64,000 nt of DNA from Dichetophora obliterata (Eukaryota; Arthropoda; Insecta; Diptera; Sciomyzidae). The stretch lies in contig OY986435.1 in assembly GCA_963920525.1 (NCBI GenBank), positions 301,953,908 through 302,017,907 of the forward strand. Direction: 5' to 3'. Under the pieces are notes generated by a model. The model ran no database searches. It was not told the DNA's origin and worked only from the letters and a program-made list of their open reading frames with translations. Positions 1-15,711 of the stretch are shown in pieces; position 1 is the stretch's first letter; each line of letters begins with the position of its first letter. A program made the translations under genes and the position numbers.

Positions 1-300
1 TGGTGCGCATTCGTGTCGGCTCCGATAACCAGGCCACGCTTCTTTCTCTCCGCCTCGGTGACCAGATGCCGCAGATTACCAGCCGGCGATAGCTCGGGAT
101 GGTCATGAGCCAGGTATGCCGAAGAAATCCAGCAGCAGCGCGATCCTAGCTCCAGACTTACTGCCACTATCTTGATCACTGAAATTGGATAACAAAAAAG
201 AGGTAATACATGTTTTCGCTAGTATATAGGATCTTGAAGTGCCTGTGCCACAAGCGAAGAACAATTTAGTTTTATCTTCAAAAATGACAAAGTTTTCCAA
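1..300 (-). pseudogene. Non-LTR retrotransposon endonuclease fragment
   Basis: On the minus strand, bases 119 to 1 read as an APE-type endonuclease segment with the motifs ASAYLAHD-like, HLVTEAE and VIGADTNAHH, which are typical of Jockey/I/LOA-type non-LTR retrotransposons. Bases 300 to 103 read as the segment just before it, in another frame, so at least one frameshift separates the two. The protein would continue to the left, outside the window. This part is GC-richer than its surroundings. It is a decayed scrap, and the exact clade is not resolvable from so short a piece. Confidence 0.6.
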
Positions 301-366
301 GAGAGCTTACTTTTAAAGTCATTCAAAGTAAGCTTAATTAGATTTATTTTTTTTTACTATGACATA

Positions 367-1697
367 CGAGGGGACTAACAAAATATCGCATAATAGAGTA
401 GAAAAAACTAAACAAAAAATGTTTTAATTTTATATCTTTATTCTTCATCTCTTTGTATTTTTTCAACGTAATCGGCATTTATTTCGATTCATTTTTGAAG
501 TCTATAAATCCACCTTGAAAAACAGTCTTCAAAATCGGCTTTTTAGAGTTTTGCAATTTTATCATTGACCGCATTTATTATCTCCTCATTGCTGTTGATG
601 ACTATTCCTCGACTCTTCCTAAAATTTTTTATTTTATTTTTGGAAATAACCAGAAGTCACAAGGTGCTAGATCTGGGGAATAAGGTGCTGGTCGAATATC
701 TTCGATGCCTGACAGCGCAACAAAGTCGCTTGTTTTTTCATCAGTGTGCGCTGGCGCATTGCCATGATGCAAAAAGTATCGGCGAAGTTCCTTTTTTTGG
801 CATTTTCCCAATAAACTTTGGAATACTTCTGGTAAGCAAGTTTCAGTATACCACTTGGCCGTTACCGTCTGACCTTTTTCCAAAGGAATAGCAACTACAA
901 CTTTCTCTCTGGTGAAGTAAACTGACATCATTATTTTTGTTGCTGACTTTTGTTGCTTTGTTTTAACGGGTGGATTTGCACCTTCCGGGCTCCATACCAT
1001 GCTTTGTTGTTTGGTTTCAGGATCGTACTTGTAAAACCATGCTTCATCACCTGCTACAATTTCTGAAAAGTGGAAGACTTTCTGTTTTTGAATTTGTCAA
1101 GAAAATATTGAGGATAACGCACAAGTGCCTCTTTTTGAGCTTCAGTTAAAATTCTAGGAGCCCATCGTGCAGATTTTTTCGTGTATCCAAGATTATTTTT
1201 TAATATTCGCGATACAGCCATGGCATTCAAGCCCAGTTATCCAGCAATCATTTCCTGGGTCAATCTTGGATCTTCGTCAATTTTAGACATCACCAGCGCT
1301 ACACTTACATCGTCAGTCGCAGATTTTGGACGGCCTTCTCGAGGTTCGTCGTCCACAGAAAAATGACCGGTGTGGAATCTCCGGAACCACTTTGAAATAG
1401 TCACAAGGGATGGCGCATACACTCCAAACGCTGTTTGGCATTCACTAAATATTTCCACAGGCTTGAGCTTACGCCGAAATCCAAAAAGAATAGCATCCCG
1501 AATTTCTTGCTGCGTTGGCACAGGGATATCCACTGACACTGCTTCACTAATTTTACGTTTTCTTGTCTCCATTTTGATCGATCTTTCTGAAAATTAGAGT
1601 GATATATCGTAAGACTATAACAAACAGTATGTAATTTTTGATTTATTAAAAACTTATAATATGACAGCAACTAAGCGAACTTTTGTAAGTACCCTCG
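367..1697 (-). mobile_element. mariner element (complete length, inactive)
   Basis: The 1,331-bp length fits a full mariner. The terminal inverted repeats begin CGAGGGGACTAACAAAATAT at the left; the right end, read on the other strand, gives CGAGGGTACTTACAAAAGTT. Each end is flanked by a TA dinucleotide (365-366 and 1698-1699), the duplication expected for the Tc1/mariner superfamily. The interior carries a minus-strand mariner transposase reading frame broken by stops and frameshifts. Confidence 0.85.
436..1572 (-). pseudogene. mariner transposase pseudogene
   Basis: The frame opens at the ATG at 1572 (METRKRKISEA) and gives an N-terminal helix-turn-helix domain (ISKWFRRFHTGHFSVDDEPR, then GRPKSATDD), broken by a stop after TQEMIAG. 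Downstream pieces carry the DDE domain: the YSPDLAPCDFWLF block at about 650-690 keeps the third catalytic Asp of the D,D34D triad. The second Asp, normally in an HDNAPAH-type motif, is replaced by Gly (HHGNAPAHT), so the enzyme would be dead even without the frame breaks. The C-terminal reading (INAVNDKIAKL, then DCFSRWIYRLQK) continues to about 436. Full-length mariner transposases are about 345 residues; this one covers nearly all of that in decayed form. Confidence 0.85.
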
Positions 1698-1699
1698 TA

Positions 1700-4313
1700 C
1701 AATGTTAAAATTACAGTGGTGTGTCATACGTCGGGTCAGCACTTTTACGCTTTCAGCTGACTTGTAAGCACTCAAAAAGGCCTTTTGAAATGCTTTTTCC
1801 CCGCTGGGTTGGGTAATGATATATTATCTTCTACGTAATTGTATTTTGTTAAACAAAAAAAAAATTTTTTTAAGAACTATCCAAAGTGAAATTTTTGAAG
1901 TACAACGTAACTTAAGATATATTTATGATTTTGATGTGTTTAGAAAGAAAATGAAATAAATCATAAATTTGATGTCAAAAATTTTTTGATTTCTTACGCG
2001 AAATTCTGAGAAAATCGCGCTCAAACTTGAAATTTTTTAGTTTCAAAAGATTTATTTCATCTTCACACGAGCACATCTCGGAAATGAAAAGGTCAGGTGG
2101 GTTCGTTGATAAAACTTTAAAAAGGTCAATTCATTGTCTTTCAAATGAGTTTTTAATATTAGTTTGCAATGAGTAAAGCTGGAATTATAATAGACGTAAC
2201 GTAATGTTGTCAACTGCCATCATGACGGGACGCAATGTAAGAAAACGTTACATTGGCAGTTGTTTGTCGTAAATAATTGCACGTTCCCGTACAAGTTCAA
2301 TTAAAACTTCGTCATCCATAGCTGTGGATATATAGAACTAACACATTGCACACTAATCGAATCTAACTTCCATGTTCAGTTGCTTTTTGACAGGACATAA
2401 TGTAAAGTAACGTAGAAATCCAAATTTTACGGATCTATACGTCCCGTCACGTTACGTTACGTTTATTATAACCACTTGTAAAAGAAGCATTGTTTCAAAC
2501 AATAAGTGAAAGAACGCACTGCTCAACTGACATAAGATCACATTACGTTACTTCTATTATAATTGGACCTTTAGTTTTTCTGCTAGAAACAATAGTACAA
2601 ATCAAAGTCATGAAATACCAATTAACAATTCGTGCTCTTACACTGGACAGACACCCTGTAGATTATTTAAAAAATTTTTTTTTTGTATATCTTAAAAGAA
2701 ATATTGCTCCATTTTAACAAAATTGCTACAATTGCTTTGGAGAACGAAATAAATTCTTTTTAAAGAATTACCCTTGTAACAATTTTCCTAACCACACCTA
2801 AGTGCGCTTCCTTGCGTGTTGCCTTTAAATGATTTTGAATTTAAAAAACATCAGACTCATTGATATGTCAGTCGAGTAGGTGGATGGAATGCTTCAAGAC
2901 GTCCGTGTTTTTAAGCCAGCCTTGTTTTTTTTTTGCTTACTTCCACAATTCACTAATTGACATTTGATAAAATCCGACAATAATTGTTTTTACTGCTAAA
3001 CCTGAACGTTGGCATGTTTTCTTCACTTAACTTGTTTGCGTCTTATCCAATTAGTTGAATGCCAATTTAAGCGCTCAAAGAATAAGTGGTTGCAATTCTC
3101 AATTTGTATGAATGAATAATTTCTTCCTATTGATTGACCTGACCTTGACTTTAATCACCAATTAGATTAAGTTGAATTTCTTTTAATGCTAGCATTTAAA
3201 TAATTGGTGTTAAAGTGCATGTTGGTTGTTGTTTTTGTGAGAAGCGTCTTGAAATATTGTACAAAAATCGAGTAATTTTTTTAGTACATAAATGTATTGA
3301 GCTACTTCGAGTGCATTGATTACTATGCACTTAAGTACTTGGAAGATTGAGTACTTCGCAAATTGTGCATCACAGTGCAGATATCGTTTTGAAGATAATC
3401 TCCTTTTGCAAGATCAACCATTGATTTTTACATGATAAAATAAAAAAAAGCTTAAACCTTAACGTCAAACGAACCTTTCATTAATTACCCGCAGAAAATA
3501 AAAAAAAAAAAACTATGGAAATACCTTTAAAATTGGTGTAAAAGATCGTAAAAAGGAGATCATATTAAAGTTTGAATGCTCCAATTTGCATTAATTTTCC
3601 CCAAAACAAAAACAACATTTATGATGATGATGAAAGAACCCTGGTCAAATTAAATCTACCTTCAGTTGTTGTAATCTGCTGTGATCTAAAGAAAAATCGC
3701 ACTCAATTCACCCCTGCATTTCAGTTTTAATGTCTTTTTGATTTTTTTTTAATTTCAAGGATCATTCATGAATTTTTTTTTACATTTTGTACGTCATTCG
3801 TCGTCGTCGTCGTCGTCGTGGTCGTTAATGATTTGTGTTCTGCGTAATTCGGTAGCTATAGAGAAGAACGAAGAATACTCGATAAGCATCAAGTATTTAA
3901 AAAAAAGCAACAACCTCAGCGTTGGAGCACATCTGGTCTGGCGAGTTTTGTGTACTTTTGACTCTGCCTTTACGGAATTCGGTATTTGGAATGACGACGC
4001 GATCTAAAGAATTTAATCGCATTTTTCTTTTCTTCATATTTTGTTTTTAATCGCTATTTATGAGTGTTTTTTTTTGTTGTACTGTGCTATTTGTAGACGT
4101 TTGCTGCCTTTTGTATGCTCTTCATATAAACATTCTTATTAACACTTTTTTTTAATATTAATATTTTTACAAACATTTTAAATTTGAACTGATGGATCGT
4201 TGGGAAATATTTCTTTCGATTGCACTAAAGTTCAGAATAAGCCAGACGCTTTTCAGATAAAATATCTAAAAATTGGATTTACTATTTTTATATTTATTAT
4301 ATATATATATAAA
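1700..4313. other. AT-rich non-coding stretch, probably intron or intergenic
   Basis: I see no convincing gene here. It contains the inverted-repeat element at 2183-2564, several poly-A and poly-T runs, and a short (TCG)n microsatellite at 3798-3819. If the first warts exon lies upstream of the window, this is part of warts intron 1; that is an inference. Confidence 0.5.
2183..2564. repeat. MITE-like inverted repeat, 382 bp
   Basis: The ends AATTATAATAGACGTAACGT (2183 onward) and the complement of ACTTCTATTATAATT (to 2564) form imperfect inverted repeats of about 25 bp. A further internal copy of the same motif, inverted, lies at 2446-2474 (CACGTTACGTTACGTTTATT). No coding capacity and no clear target duplication were seen. 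Confidence 0.45.
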
Positions 4314-5171
4314 CAGCTGCGGTCAAAATAATAGTAGCGCCCTTATATTCATACATGTTTGGATAAATAATACTAGTATACGAATTTCGGATCCGGTAAG
4401 TTCATTTTCATTCCTATATGTACTTTCAACACTCGTTCCAACTCCGTACTCAGTTTCCTCCTATATTGTAAAACTTTCAAGATACAGGGTGTTTTACGGT
4501 TTTGGTACGTGTTTAGTATTATTGATCTAGAATCTAAACTACTCACCATAAAATAAAAAATAATATTTTTTATTTTAGAAAAAAAAATCAACCTTTCCAT
4601 CAATATATCAACCACTTTCGTGTCATGTGCTGCAGCTGAGCTAAAATTTTGTGATTACTCAACGAAATATCAACAAATTTTGTATCTTTTGTTTTAGCGG
4701 AGCTGTTACTGTCCAAAGTTAGAATTTAAAAAAATACTGTTGATTAAGTGTATTTTTACATGAAAAAAGACATTTTAAATTTGGACGATTACAGCTCCGC
4801 TAAAACAAAAGATACAAAATTTGTTGATATTTCGTTGAGTAATCACAAAATTTTAGCTCATGACACGAAAGTGGTTGATATATTGATCGAAAGGTTGATA
4901 TTTTTTCTAAAATAAAAAATATTATTTTTTATTTTATGGTGAGTAGTTTAGATTCTAGATCAATAATACTAAACACGTACCAAAACCGTAAAACACCCTG
5001 TATCTTGAAAGTTTTACAATATAGGAGGAAACTGAGTACGGAGCTGGAACGAGTGTTGAAAGTACATATTGGAATGAAAATGGACTTACCGGATCCGAAA
5101 TTCGTATACTAGTATTATTTATCCAAACATGTATGAATATAAGGGCGCTACTATTATTTTGACCGCAACTG
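4314..5171. mobile_element. Long-arm palindromic (fold-back) element with Tc1-like ends
   Basis: The left half, 4314 to about 4700, is repeated almost perfectly in reverse complement in the right half, about 4790 to 5171, leaving a loop of only about 90 bp. The ends read CAGCTGCGGTCAAAATAATA and, inverted, CAGTTGCGGTCAAAATAATA, a pattern seen at the ends of Tc1-like elements. The element sits inside a TATATA run, as expected for TA-targeting transposons. It contains no transposase and would be non-autonomous. Any reading frame within it is a by-product of the palindrome. Confidence 0.75.
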
Positions 5172-5878
5172 TATATATATATTTATTATTATTATTTATT
5201 ATAAGTTGTATTAAAATAAATTCCTTTTGTGAAGTAAAGGTTTTGTTTTTGGAATTCATTACAGTTTGTGATGTTTCAATTTCTTATCACTGTGATGATA
5301 TGTGACTTTGCTTGACAAGACTTGAACTTTATTGAGATTTAGCAATAATGTAAAACTGCATAAGTTTATATTTGCGTTTTTTTCTGGTTTGTAGTGTACT
5401 CAATTCGCTTTTGCTCAAACACTGCTAAAAAAATGTTTTCTACAACAGTTTTTCTTTTGTCCATTTCCTTATTAAATGGTTCTGTAAACTTTTACAATAG
5501 ACCGAAACGTAAAAATATTGCTTTAATTGAACCAAAATGGTTATTTTTTTTAACTTTTTTATAATATCTGTCTCTAAAAACATCAATGATAAATTCATTA
5601 AAAAAATTATTATTTACAAACGTTCCTTTTGCTCTCTTGTATAAAAAAAAATCTATGGATAAGTACCGAAGTGATGTGATGGTACAAAAAAAATACATTT
5701 TCATTTGCTTTCTATACCGAAATTCATTTTTATTTTTCTCTACTTATTCTTAAAGCAGGTTTTAGGAAATCATTTTTTGAAAATCGAATTATTTTTTTTA
5801 ATTGATAATTGTTGTACAACTTTTGAAGAATATGTAAAAAAAAAATTGAAATCAATACCGTTTATAACACAGATCTTA
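5172..5878. other. AT-rich non-coding stretch
   Basis: Low-complexity A/T-rich sequence between the palindrome and the tail of the RTE-like element. I see nothing in it that I can name. Confidence 0.4.
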
Positions 5879-5893
5879 CTACTTACTTACTTA

Positions 5894-6367
5894 GACCCCT
5901 TTTATATTGGTCAAGACTTGAAGTCAAGTTTCAGAGTTTGTAGGCAATTCGCCGCACATCGGAAGCGACGGAAGGGAAAAAGAAACTTGAAGCTGTACCG
6001 GCAATTTTTCGGGTTTTTTCGTGTTCCTTTTGCTATTTTCGCGTTGTTGACAGTGCTTTTTATTTTATTTTTCGCATATCAATGTGAGTTTGCTAGACTT
6101 CGGTTGCATTAAATTTAATTTTGCATTAAATTTTTAAGCAAAAACGTTTTGTTAACTTCCATCGTGGTAAAAAAATAAAATTCAGTTTGCAAATTTCTAT
6201 AAACTATAATTCATTTGCTTGCTACCTATCTCGTTTTATTTTTAGAAAACAAGGAAAGAAGACAAGAACTTGAATTCAAGTCTTGAACAATGTGAAAGCT
6301 TTCGTCAAGTTCAAAAGAGAACGTCAAAAAAACTTGACTTCAAGTCTTGATCAATGTAAAAGGGGTC
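5894..6367. mobile_element. Harbinger-like MITE nested in the RTE tail
   Basis: The 474-bp element has 38-bp terminal inverted repeats with two mismatches (GACCCCTTTTAYATTGRTCA at each end). It is flanked by TTA at 5891-5893 and 6368-6370. Removing the element and one TTA restores the tail seen in the other RTE copy. A 3-bp TWA duplication is typical of PIF/Harbinger transposons. The subterminal block ACTTGAATTCAAGTCTTGA recurs at 6272. There is no coding capacity. Confidence 0.75.
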
Positions 6368-6654
6368 TTAGTTGGCGCTACAACCGAATGTCGGTCTTGG
6401 CGTCATCTAAGAATCTGCGTCAGCCATTTCTGTCTCTTGCTTGCTGGCGCCAGTTGGAAATTCCAAGCTTCGTTAGTTTGTCCTCTACTTGGTCTTTCCA
6501 ACGAAGATGCGGTGGTCGTCGCTGGGTACCGAATCGAATATTTATTTCACTGGAGTAGTCGTCTTTCATGCGCACTGACTATGTCGATGTCAGCGTACAG
6601 CTCATACAGTTCATCATTCCACCGTATTCGGTACTCTCCATTGACGCAGATTGG

Positions 6655-7910
6655 TCAATAAATCTTATGAAGAATCTTTCTCCCGAAGGTTCCTAAAGTC
6701 TTTTCATCTAAACTGCTCAGCGTCCAGGTTTGTGATGCATAAAGTAGGACGGGCATGATGAGCGATTTATAGAGCGTGATTTTCGTTCGTCGAGAGAGGG
6801 CTCTGCCTCTCAATTTCCTACTGAGCCCAAAGTAACACCTGTTGGCAAGAGTTATTCTTCGTTTGATCTCAATGCTGATGTCGTTGGTTGAGTTTATGCT
6901 GGATCCCAGATAGATGAAGTCCTTCACAACCTCGAAGGAGGAATTGTCAACTGTAACGTGGGCTTCAAGACGCTGGGACTGCTTGTGTGTTGACACCAAG
7001 TATTTCGTCATATCTGCATTCACTGCCAGACCCATTCGACTTGACTCTGTTTCTAATCTGGAGAATGCTGCACTGACTTCGTGAGTATTATGGCCAATGA
7101 TATCGATATCATCAGCATACGCAAGCAGCATAACACTCTTGTAGAATATTGTGCCACTACGTCTCAGATCAGCAGCTTGGATGATCTTCCCCATCATTAG
7201 GTTGAAAAAGTCTCACGATAAAGAATCACCTTGTCTGAAACCTCGTTCGGTAACAAATGGTGGGGAGAGGTCCTTCCCGATTTTAACTGCGTTGCTGGTG
7301 TTATTCAGTATCATCCTGCAAAGTCGTATTAGTTTTGCAGGAATACCAAACTCATACATGGTGGAGGGCAGGTGCTTCCTTATTGGGCTGTCGAAGGCGG
7401 CTTTGTAGTCGACAAAAAGATGGTGGGTGTCGACTTGTTTTTCTTGAGTATTCTCGAATATTTGTCGTAGCGTGAAATGGTGGAATGGCTTCCAGGTCTG
7501 AAGCCACACTGATAAGGTCCAATCAGTCCGTTTTAATCTTTCACATAAAACGCTCGACAGGATCTTATATGCGATATTAAGAAGACTTATCCCACAGATA
7601 GTGGGATCACCTTTCTTGTGGCTTCGCCTCCGTTCTTAAACAGCTCAGCAAGTAAGCCATCAGCTCCCGCGGCTTTGTTATTTTTAAGCCGAGCTACAGC
7701 TGTCACAAATTCATCATAGTCGGGCAGCGGAACCTCGACGCTGTCATCCGTAATTGGGGTTTCCGGAATATCATCTCTATTGGCGGGATTGTTGTCAGCG
7801 TCGCCATTTAGAAGCATAGAGAAGTGTTCCCTCCATAACGTCAGTGTATTCTGGACATCTGTCACTAGATTCCCATTTTCATCCTTGCAGGAAGAGGCCC
7901 CGGGTTTCAA
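6655..7910 (-). pseudogene. RTE-like reverse transcriptase pseudogene (copy 1)
   Basis: On the minus strand, the pieces read in order from 7910 down: a linker with the block NNKAAGADGL, then a segment containing HHLFVDYKAAFDSP and RGFRQGDSLS, then LLAYADDIDIIGHN, which holds the catalytic Asp pair of the polymerase (ADD), then the thumb region ending near GKIIQAADL. The pieces lie in different frames with stops between them. Part of the palm between 7510 and 7587 is deleted compared with the second copy, where NFRGISLLN is present. It is non-functional. Confidence 0.85.
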
Positions 7911-8221
7911 ACCATCGGCAAAGCGTCTTTTTTTAATTTTCGGGCCTTATTCCTGTCGCCATACATCTCAATCTTCTCCTGCTAATGCTTTTCAGCCTAT
8001 CTTTTTCCGCCTGAAAAAAGTCTCTCTTCCCTCCTCTTCTCTTTGTATCGCTCCTTAGCATAGCGCGTTACAACCGACTGCAGGGTGGCTTTTTAGGCGG
8101 CGTCTTTCTCTGCAGTGGCATCGCGACACTCCTGGTCGTACGACAGGTTTCGGCGAGAGCGGTGGTAGCCAATCACCTCATCAGCAGCCGCACGCATGGA
8201 GTTGGAAACTGCGCGCATATA

Positions 8222-9092
8222 TCATCGATTGAAGGAGTGCTTTGAAGCAGGAGTGAGAGTCGAGTGGCGAAAGCTTCGGCTGTCTGTTTGGATTGCAGCT
8301 TGTCGACGTCTAGCTTTCTCTGTGTAGGGTTGCGGCATTCTTAGCTGCGCACAGACGTATACAGATCTTGGGTGCGACAAGAAAGTGATCCGAGTCAATG
8401 CTTGCACCACGGAAGAGTTCCTTCCGTCGATCAAAACGTGATCAATTTGATTTTTGGTTTTTTGATCAGGGGACATCCAGGTGGCTTTATGAATATTGAG
8501 ATGCTTGACCATGCTACTTACGACCATGATTCGTGCTGCGGCGAAGTCAATCAGCCTCATGCCGTTATCGGAGGTGTTGGACCAAATATATTTTCCTTGT
8601 CTAATTTTCCTAAAGCGTTGAAGTCACCAAGCACGATTTTAACGTAAGGCGCTCGTAGAATATTTCCTTGGTCTCATCTTCCTTGTCTTCTGTCGGAGCG
8701 TGCGTACATATTAGTCTTATATTAAAAAATTACACCTTGATGCGGATTATAGCAAGCCGTTCGTTCACATGTGTGAATCGGAGAACGTGGGGCCGTAGTC
8801 TCTTGCCAACTACAAATCCGCATCCAAACTCGTGCTTCTCCGCATGGCCGCTGTTGTAGATATCACAGGGTGCATGCCGAATGCAACCCTGTCTCTTCCA
8901 TCGCATTTCTTGTATAGCAGTGATATCAGCTTTGTATCTTTCCAAGACATCAGTCAGTTGGATAGAGGCACCTTCCCAATTAAGGGTTCGGACATTCCAG
9001 GTGCATATCCGTAAATCATTATAAGTTTTTCGTTTGCGGAAGTCGCCATCAGATTTGGGGATCAGTTTTCTTCTATTCTTAATTGTTTTCAT
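8222..9092 (-). pseudogene. RTE-like APE endonuclease pseudogene (copy 1)
   Basis: The frame starts at 9092 (MKTIKNRRKLIPKS) and reads the N-terminal half of an APE-type endonuclease with ICTWNVRTLNW and the metal-binding QEMRW motif, as far as about 8730. After a frame change, the C-terminal half is seen at 8560-8222 (MRLIDFAAARIMVVSSM, then a DHVLIDGR block). The intervening GDFNAK-type block is decayed. The enzyme would nick target DNA for reverse transcription in an intact element. Confidence 0.8.
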
Positions 9093-9312
9093 TTAAATGG
9101 GCTTTTACGGGTGGGCTTCAAACCCGACGCACAGCCTGTTTTAAACCTAGGGGGCTTGCCGCTCAGATTAGCCGCCAAACTGACGGTTGTCAGTTTTGAC
9201 GTTGCCCTGGAAACAACACGTGGAGGTTTGAGTCGACTTGAGGCGGTTTCACAAGGATTATGCTGGCCTCGCCAGGTTGAGACAGTCAGACATGTTACCT
9301 TGTAAAGGTTCG

Positions 9313-10148
9313 ACTCCGGTTTCCCGAATTCTTTACACTTTGAGTAATTCGTAGTAATTATTTAGTAAGTTTCAGGAAAATATCTTGTGTACGGCTGACC
9401 TATAGTCACATGTAACTTGTTCACTCATGATAAAAATTTTAAAATTCTGACAAGTAGTTTTATGCGATTTGAAGGAAAGCTTGCGGTGCACGCGCAAATT
9501 GATGTAAAAATGTTTTTTAAAATAAAAATAAGTACAAAATTGTTTTTCGTATCCCTGAAATAAAAGAAATCCACTGAAAATAAAAGATTTTATAACAAAT
9601 TTAAGACTGCTTTTTATGTTAACGTTGTGACCATTTTGACGGATTCGTAATGGGCTCGAAACGGATCCATTTTGTGCACATTGGGTTATCACGGGAAATA
9701 ATTTCTCATAAACTTTTCTATGTATTTTGGGGCATTGATTCCAAAAATGCTGAACACTTGTTTTTTTTAGAATAGCTTTCTAGATAGTCAAAAAAATATA
9801 ACATATAACATCAGTCAATCCCAATTACTCCGTTTTATTCCAAACTACCCGGTGTTACTCGGGAGAAAAAACGTAAAATTTTAATGTTTAGGTTTTATTA
9901 GTTCAGAAGATAACGATTTTTAGCCAGAAAAAATAAGTTTTTGACGTAAAGCGTATGGAAATATGCAAGATGGTTTTTTGTCATTCTAAGAAAACGGCGT
10001 TATTATAAAAAGACGTTGTACTAAAAATTTGTCCAATCTTAAAGATATGTGAATTTTTTAGGGGTCAAAATTACAGAATTTTTTTAAAATTAATTAAACG
10101 AATCTTTTCGCTAAAAAAAGGTACATTTAAACTTAAATAAAAGTACTT
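9313..10148. other. AT-rich non-coding stretch
   Basis: No gene or repeat that I recognise between the RTE copy and the SINE-like sequence. The reading frames in this stretch are short and have no motifs. Confidence 0.4.
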
Positions 10149-10222
10149 TCGATAGCTCAGTCGGCTCAACCACCAGTTTTGAAGCCATGAGGTAGTGGGA
10201 TCGATCACCACAATGAGCGGAA
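10149..10222 (+). repeat. tRNA-derived SINE-like head
   Basis: The sequence has a perfect RNA polymerase III A box (TAGCTCAGTCGG, 10155-10166) and a near B box (GGATCGATCACC, from 10199), with the T-arm pairing GTGG/CCAC around the loop. Spacing and order are those of a tRNA. The anticodon arm is poor and there is no clear acceptor stem. It is followed by a T-rich low-complexity tract, so a SINE head or tRNA pseudogene is more likely than a working tRNA gene. Confidence 0.55.
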
Positions 10223-10227
10223 CAAAT

Positions 10228-10332
10228 GATTTTTTTAATTTTTTTTTAAATTTTTTTATTTAATTTTTTTATTTTTACTTTTTTTTATTTTTACTTTTTT
10301 TTATTTTTACTTTTTTTTTATTTTATTTTATG
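10228..10332. repeat. T-rich low-complexity tract
   Basis: About 100 bp of T runs separated by single A or short AT groups, including an approximately 17-bp unit (ATTTTTACTTTTTTTT) repeated several times. It directly follows the SINE-like head. Confidence 0.7.
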
Positions 10333-10509
10333 GGAAATGCAACAAAACCAACTTAACCAAAAAGTAATGAAGATAAAAATCTCTTTCGGTTGCAAAAGTT
10401 ACGGTTTTAAAATTAAAAATGAAGAAATTTTTATTCATTTAGAAAATTTGATTTTGATTTTTAAGTGTCAGAAAAAAGTTAGTGTTTGCAGTAAAGTATA
10501 TTGAATTGA

Positions 10510-11365
10510 ATTTAGCTTGTGTGGCGAGGCCACGCCAAGTTTCCAATGCCCGTGCCAGTTTTCCAGTGGAAATGCCTGACCAATAAGTAACTCACTACTG
10601 AATTTCATTGTTATATGATATTTATTTCCAAAGCTATTCGATATAAAAAATTTGGCTTGTGTGGGCAGAGCCACACCCCTTTGTTCAATGACCGTCTCAG
10701 TTCTCTAGTAGAAGGATATCACCCAATAGTAATTCCATACTAAATTTCGTTGTTATACAACATTTAGTCCCAAAGCTATCTGATATCAAACATTTAAAGT
10801 GTATGGGCGGAGCCACACCACCTTTTCCAAAGCCCATCCCAGTTTTCCAGTAGAGGGATATCACCAAGTGGCAACTCCATACTGAATTTAATTATTATAC
10901 GGCATTTAGTTCCAAAGCTATTCGATATCAAAAATTTGAATTAAATGGGCGGTGCTACACTCCTTTGGCCTGTACTTTCTCAATTTTTCCAATCGAAAGA
11001 CACGACTAAATAGTACGTTCTAACCGAGTTTCATTAATGTGTGACTTATAGCTTAAAAGTTACTGAAAAAGTGCCACGCCCTACGTCCAACGCCCATAAA
11101 ACTTTACCAGTAGAACGGCAAGTGAAAATTAAGGTCGAATTCCGTTGATGTGCGACCTATAATTCCAAAGCTATTCGATATAGAAGATTTGATTTGTATG
11201 GAAGGTGCCACACCCACTGAGTTTTTCCGATATTTTAATAGTTATTCTACTATTCGGGATAAACACAAATCCGACAAATAAAAGGTCATTAAAATCGGTC
11301 CAGCCGTTCTTGAGTTATAAATGGTGTAACAAACCCGACTTTGTTTTATATATATAGATTTAATA
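10510..11365. repeat. Degenerate tandem repeat, about 115-150 bp units
   Basis: Five to six diverged units share the ordered blocks GGGCGGAGCCACACC, a CCAGTTTTCCAGTAGA-like block, a CATACTGAATTTCATTGTTA-like block, and CCAAAGCTATTCGATAT. The last block occurs at about 10628, 10780, 10911 and 11162. The array ends in AAATCGGTCCAGCCGTTCTT and TATATATATAGATT, an end seen in many dispersed insect repeats. No coding capacity was seen. Confidence 0.65.

Positions 11366-15711
<4,346 letters not shown>

Larger units (their letters stand above)
5879..9312 (-). mobile_element. RTE-like non-LTR retrotransposon, copy 1 (degenerate)
   Basis: This minus-strand copy matches the copy at 54604-57795 along its length. 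The 5' end is at about 9312, where both copies share a sequence starting CGAACCTTTACAA. The 3' end is the short tandem tail, seen here as ACTTACTTACTTAG (5881 onward). A 474-bp MITE interrupts the tail at 5894-6367. It encodes an APE endonuclease and then a reverse transcriptase, both broken by frameshifts and stops. A tandem 4-bp 3' tail rather than poly-A supports an RTE-type element. Confidence 0.8.

Noticed and set aside
565..891. Plus-strand frame of 108 codons
   Set aside because: It is the antisense shadow of the mariner transposase on the minus strand.
4273..4615. Frames on both strands near 4.3-4.6 kb
   Set aside because: They lie inside the long palindrome, which automatically creates paired frames; no motif.
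5705..6112. 135-codon frame
   Set aside because: It runs from AT-rich sequence into a MITE and has no motif.
10149..10222. Functional tRNA gene
   Set aside because: A and B boxes are present, but the acceptor stem and anticodon arm do not pair well, so only a SINE/tRNA-like call is made.
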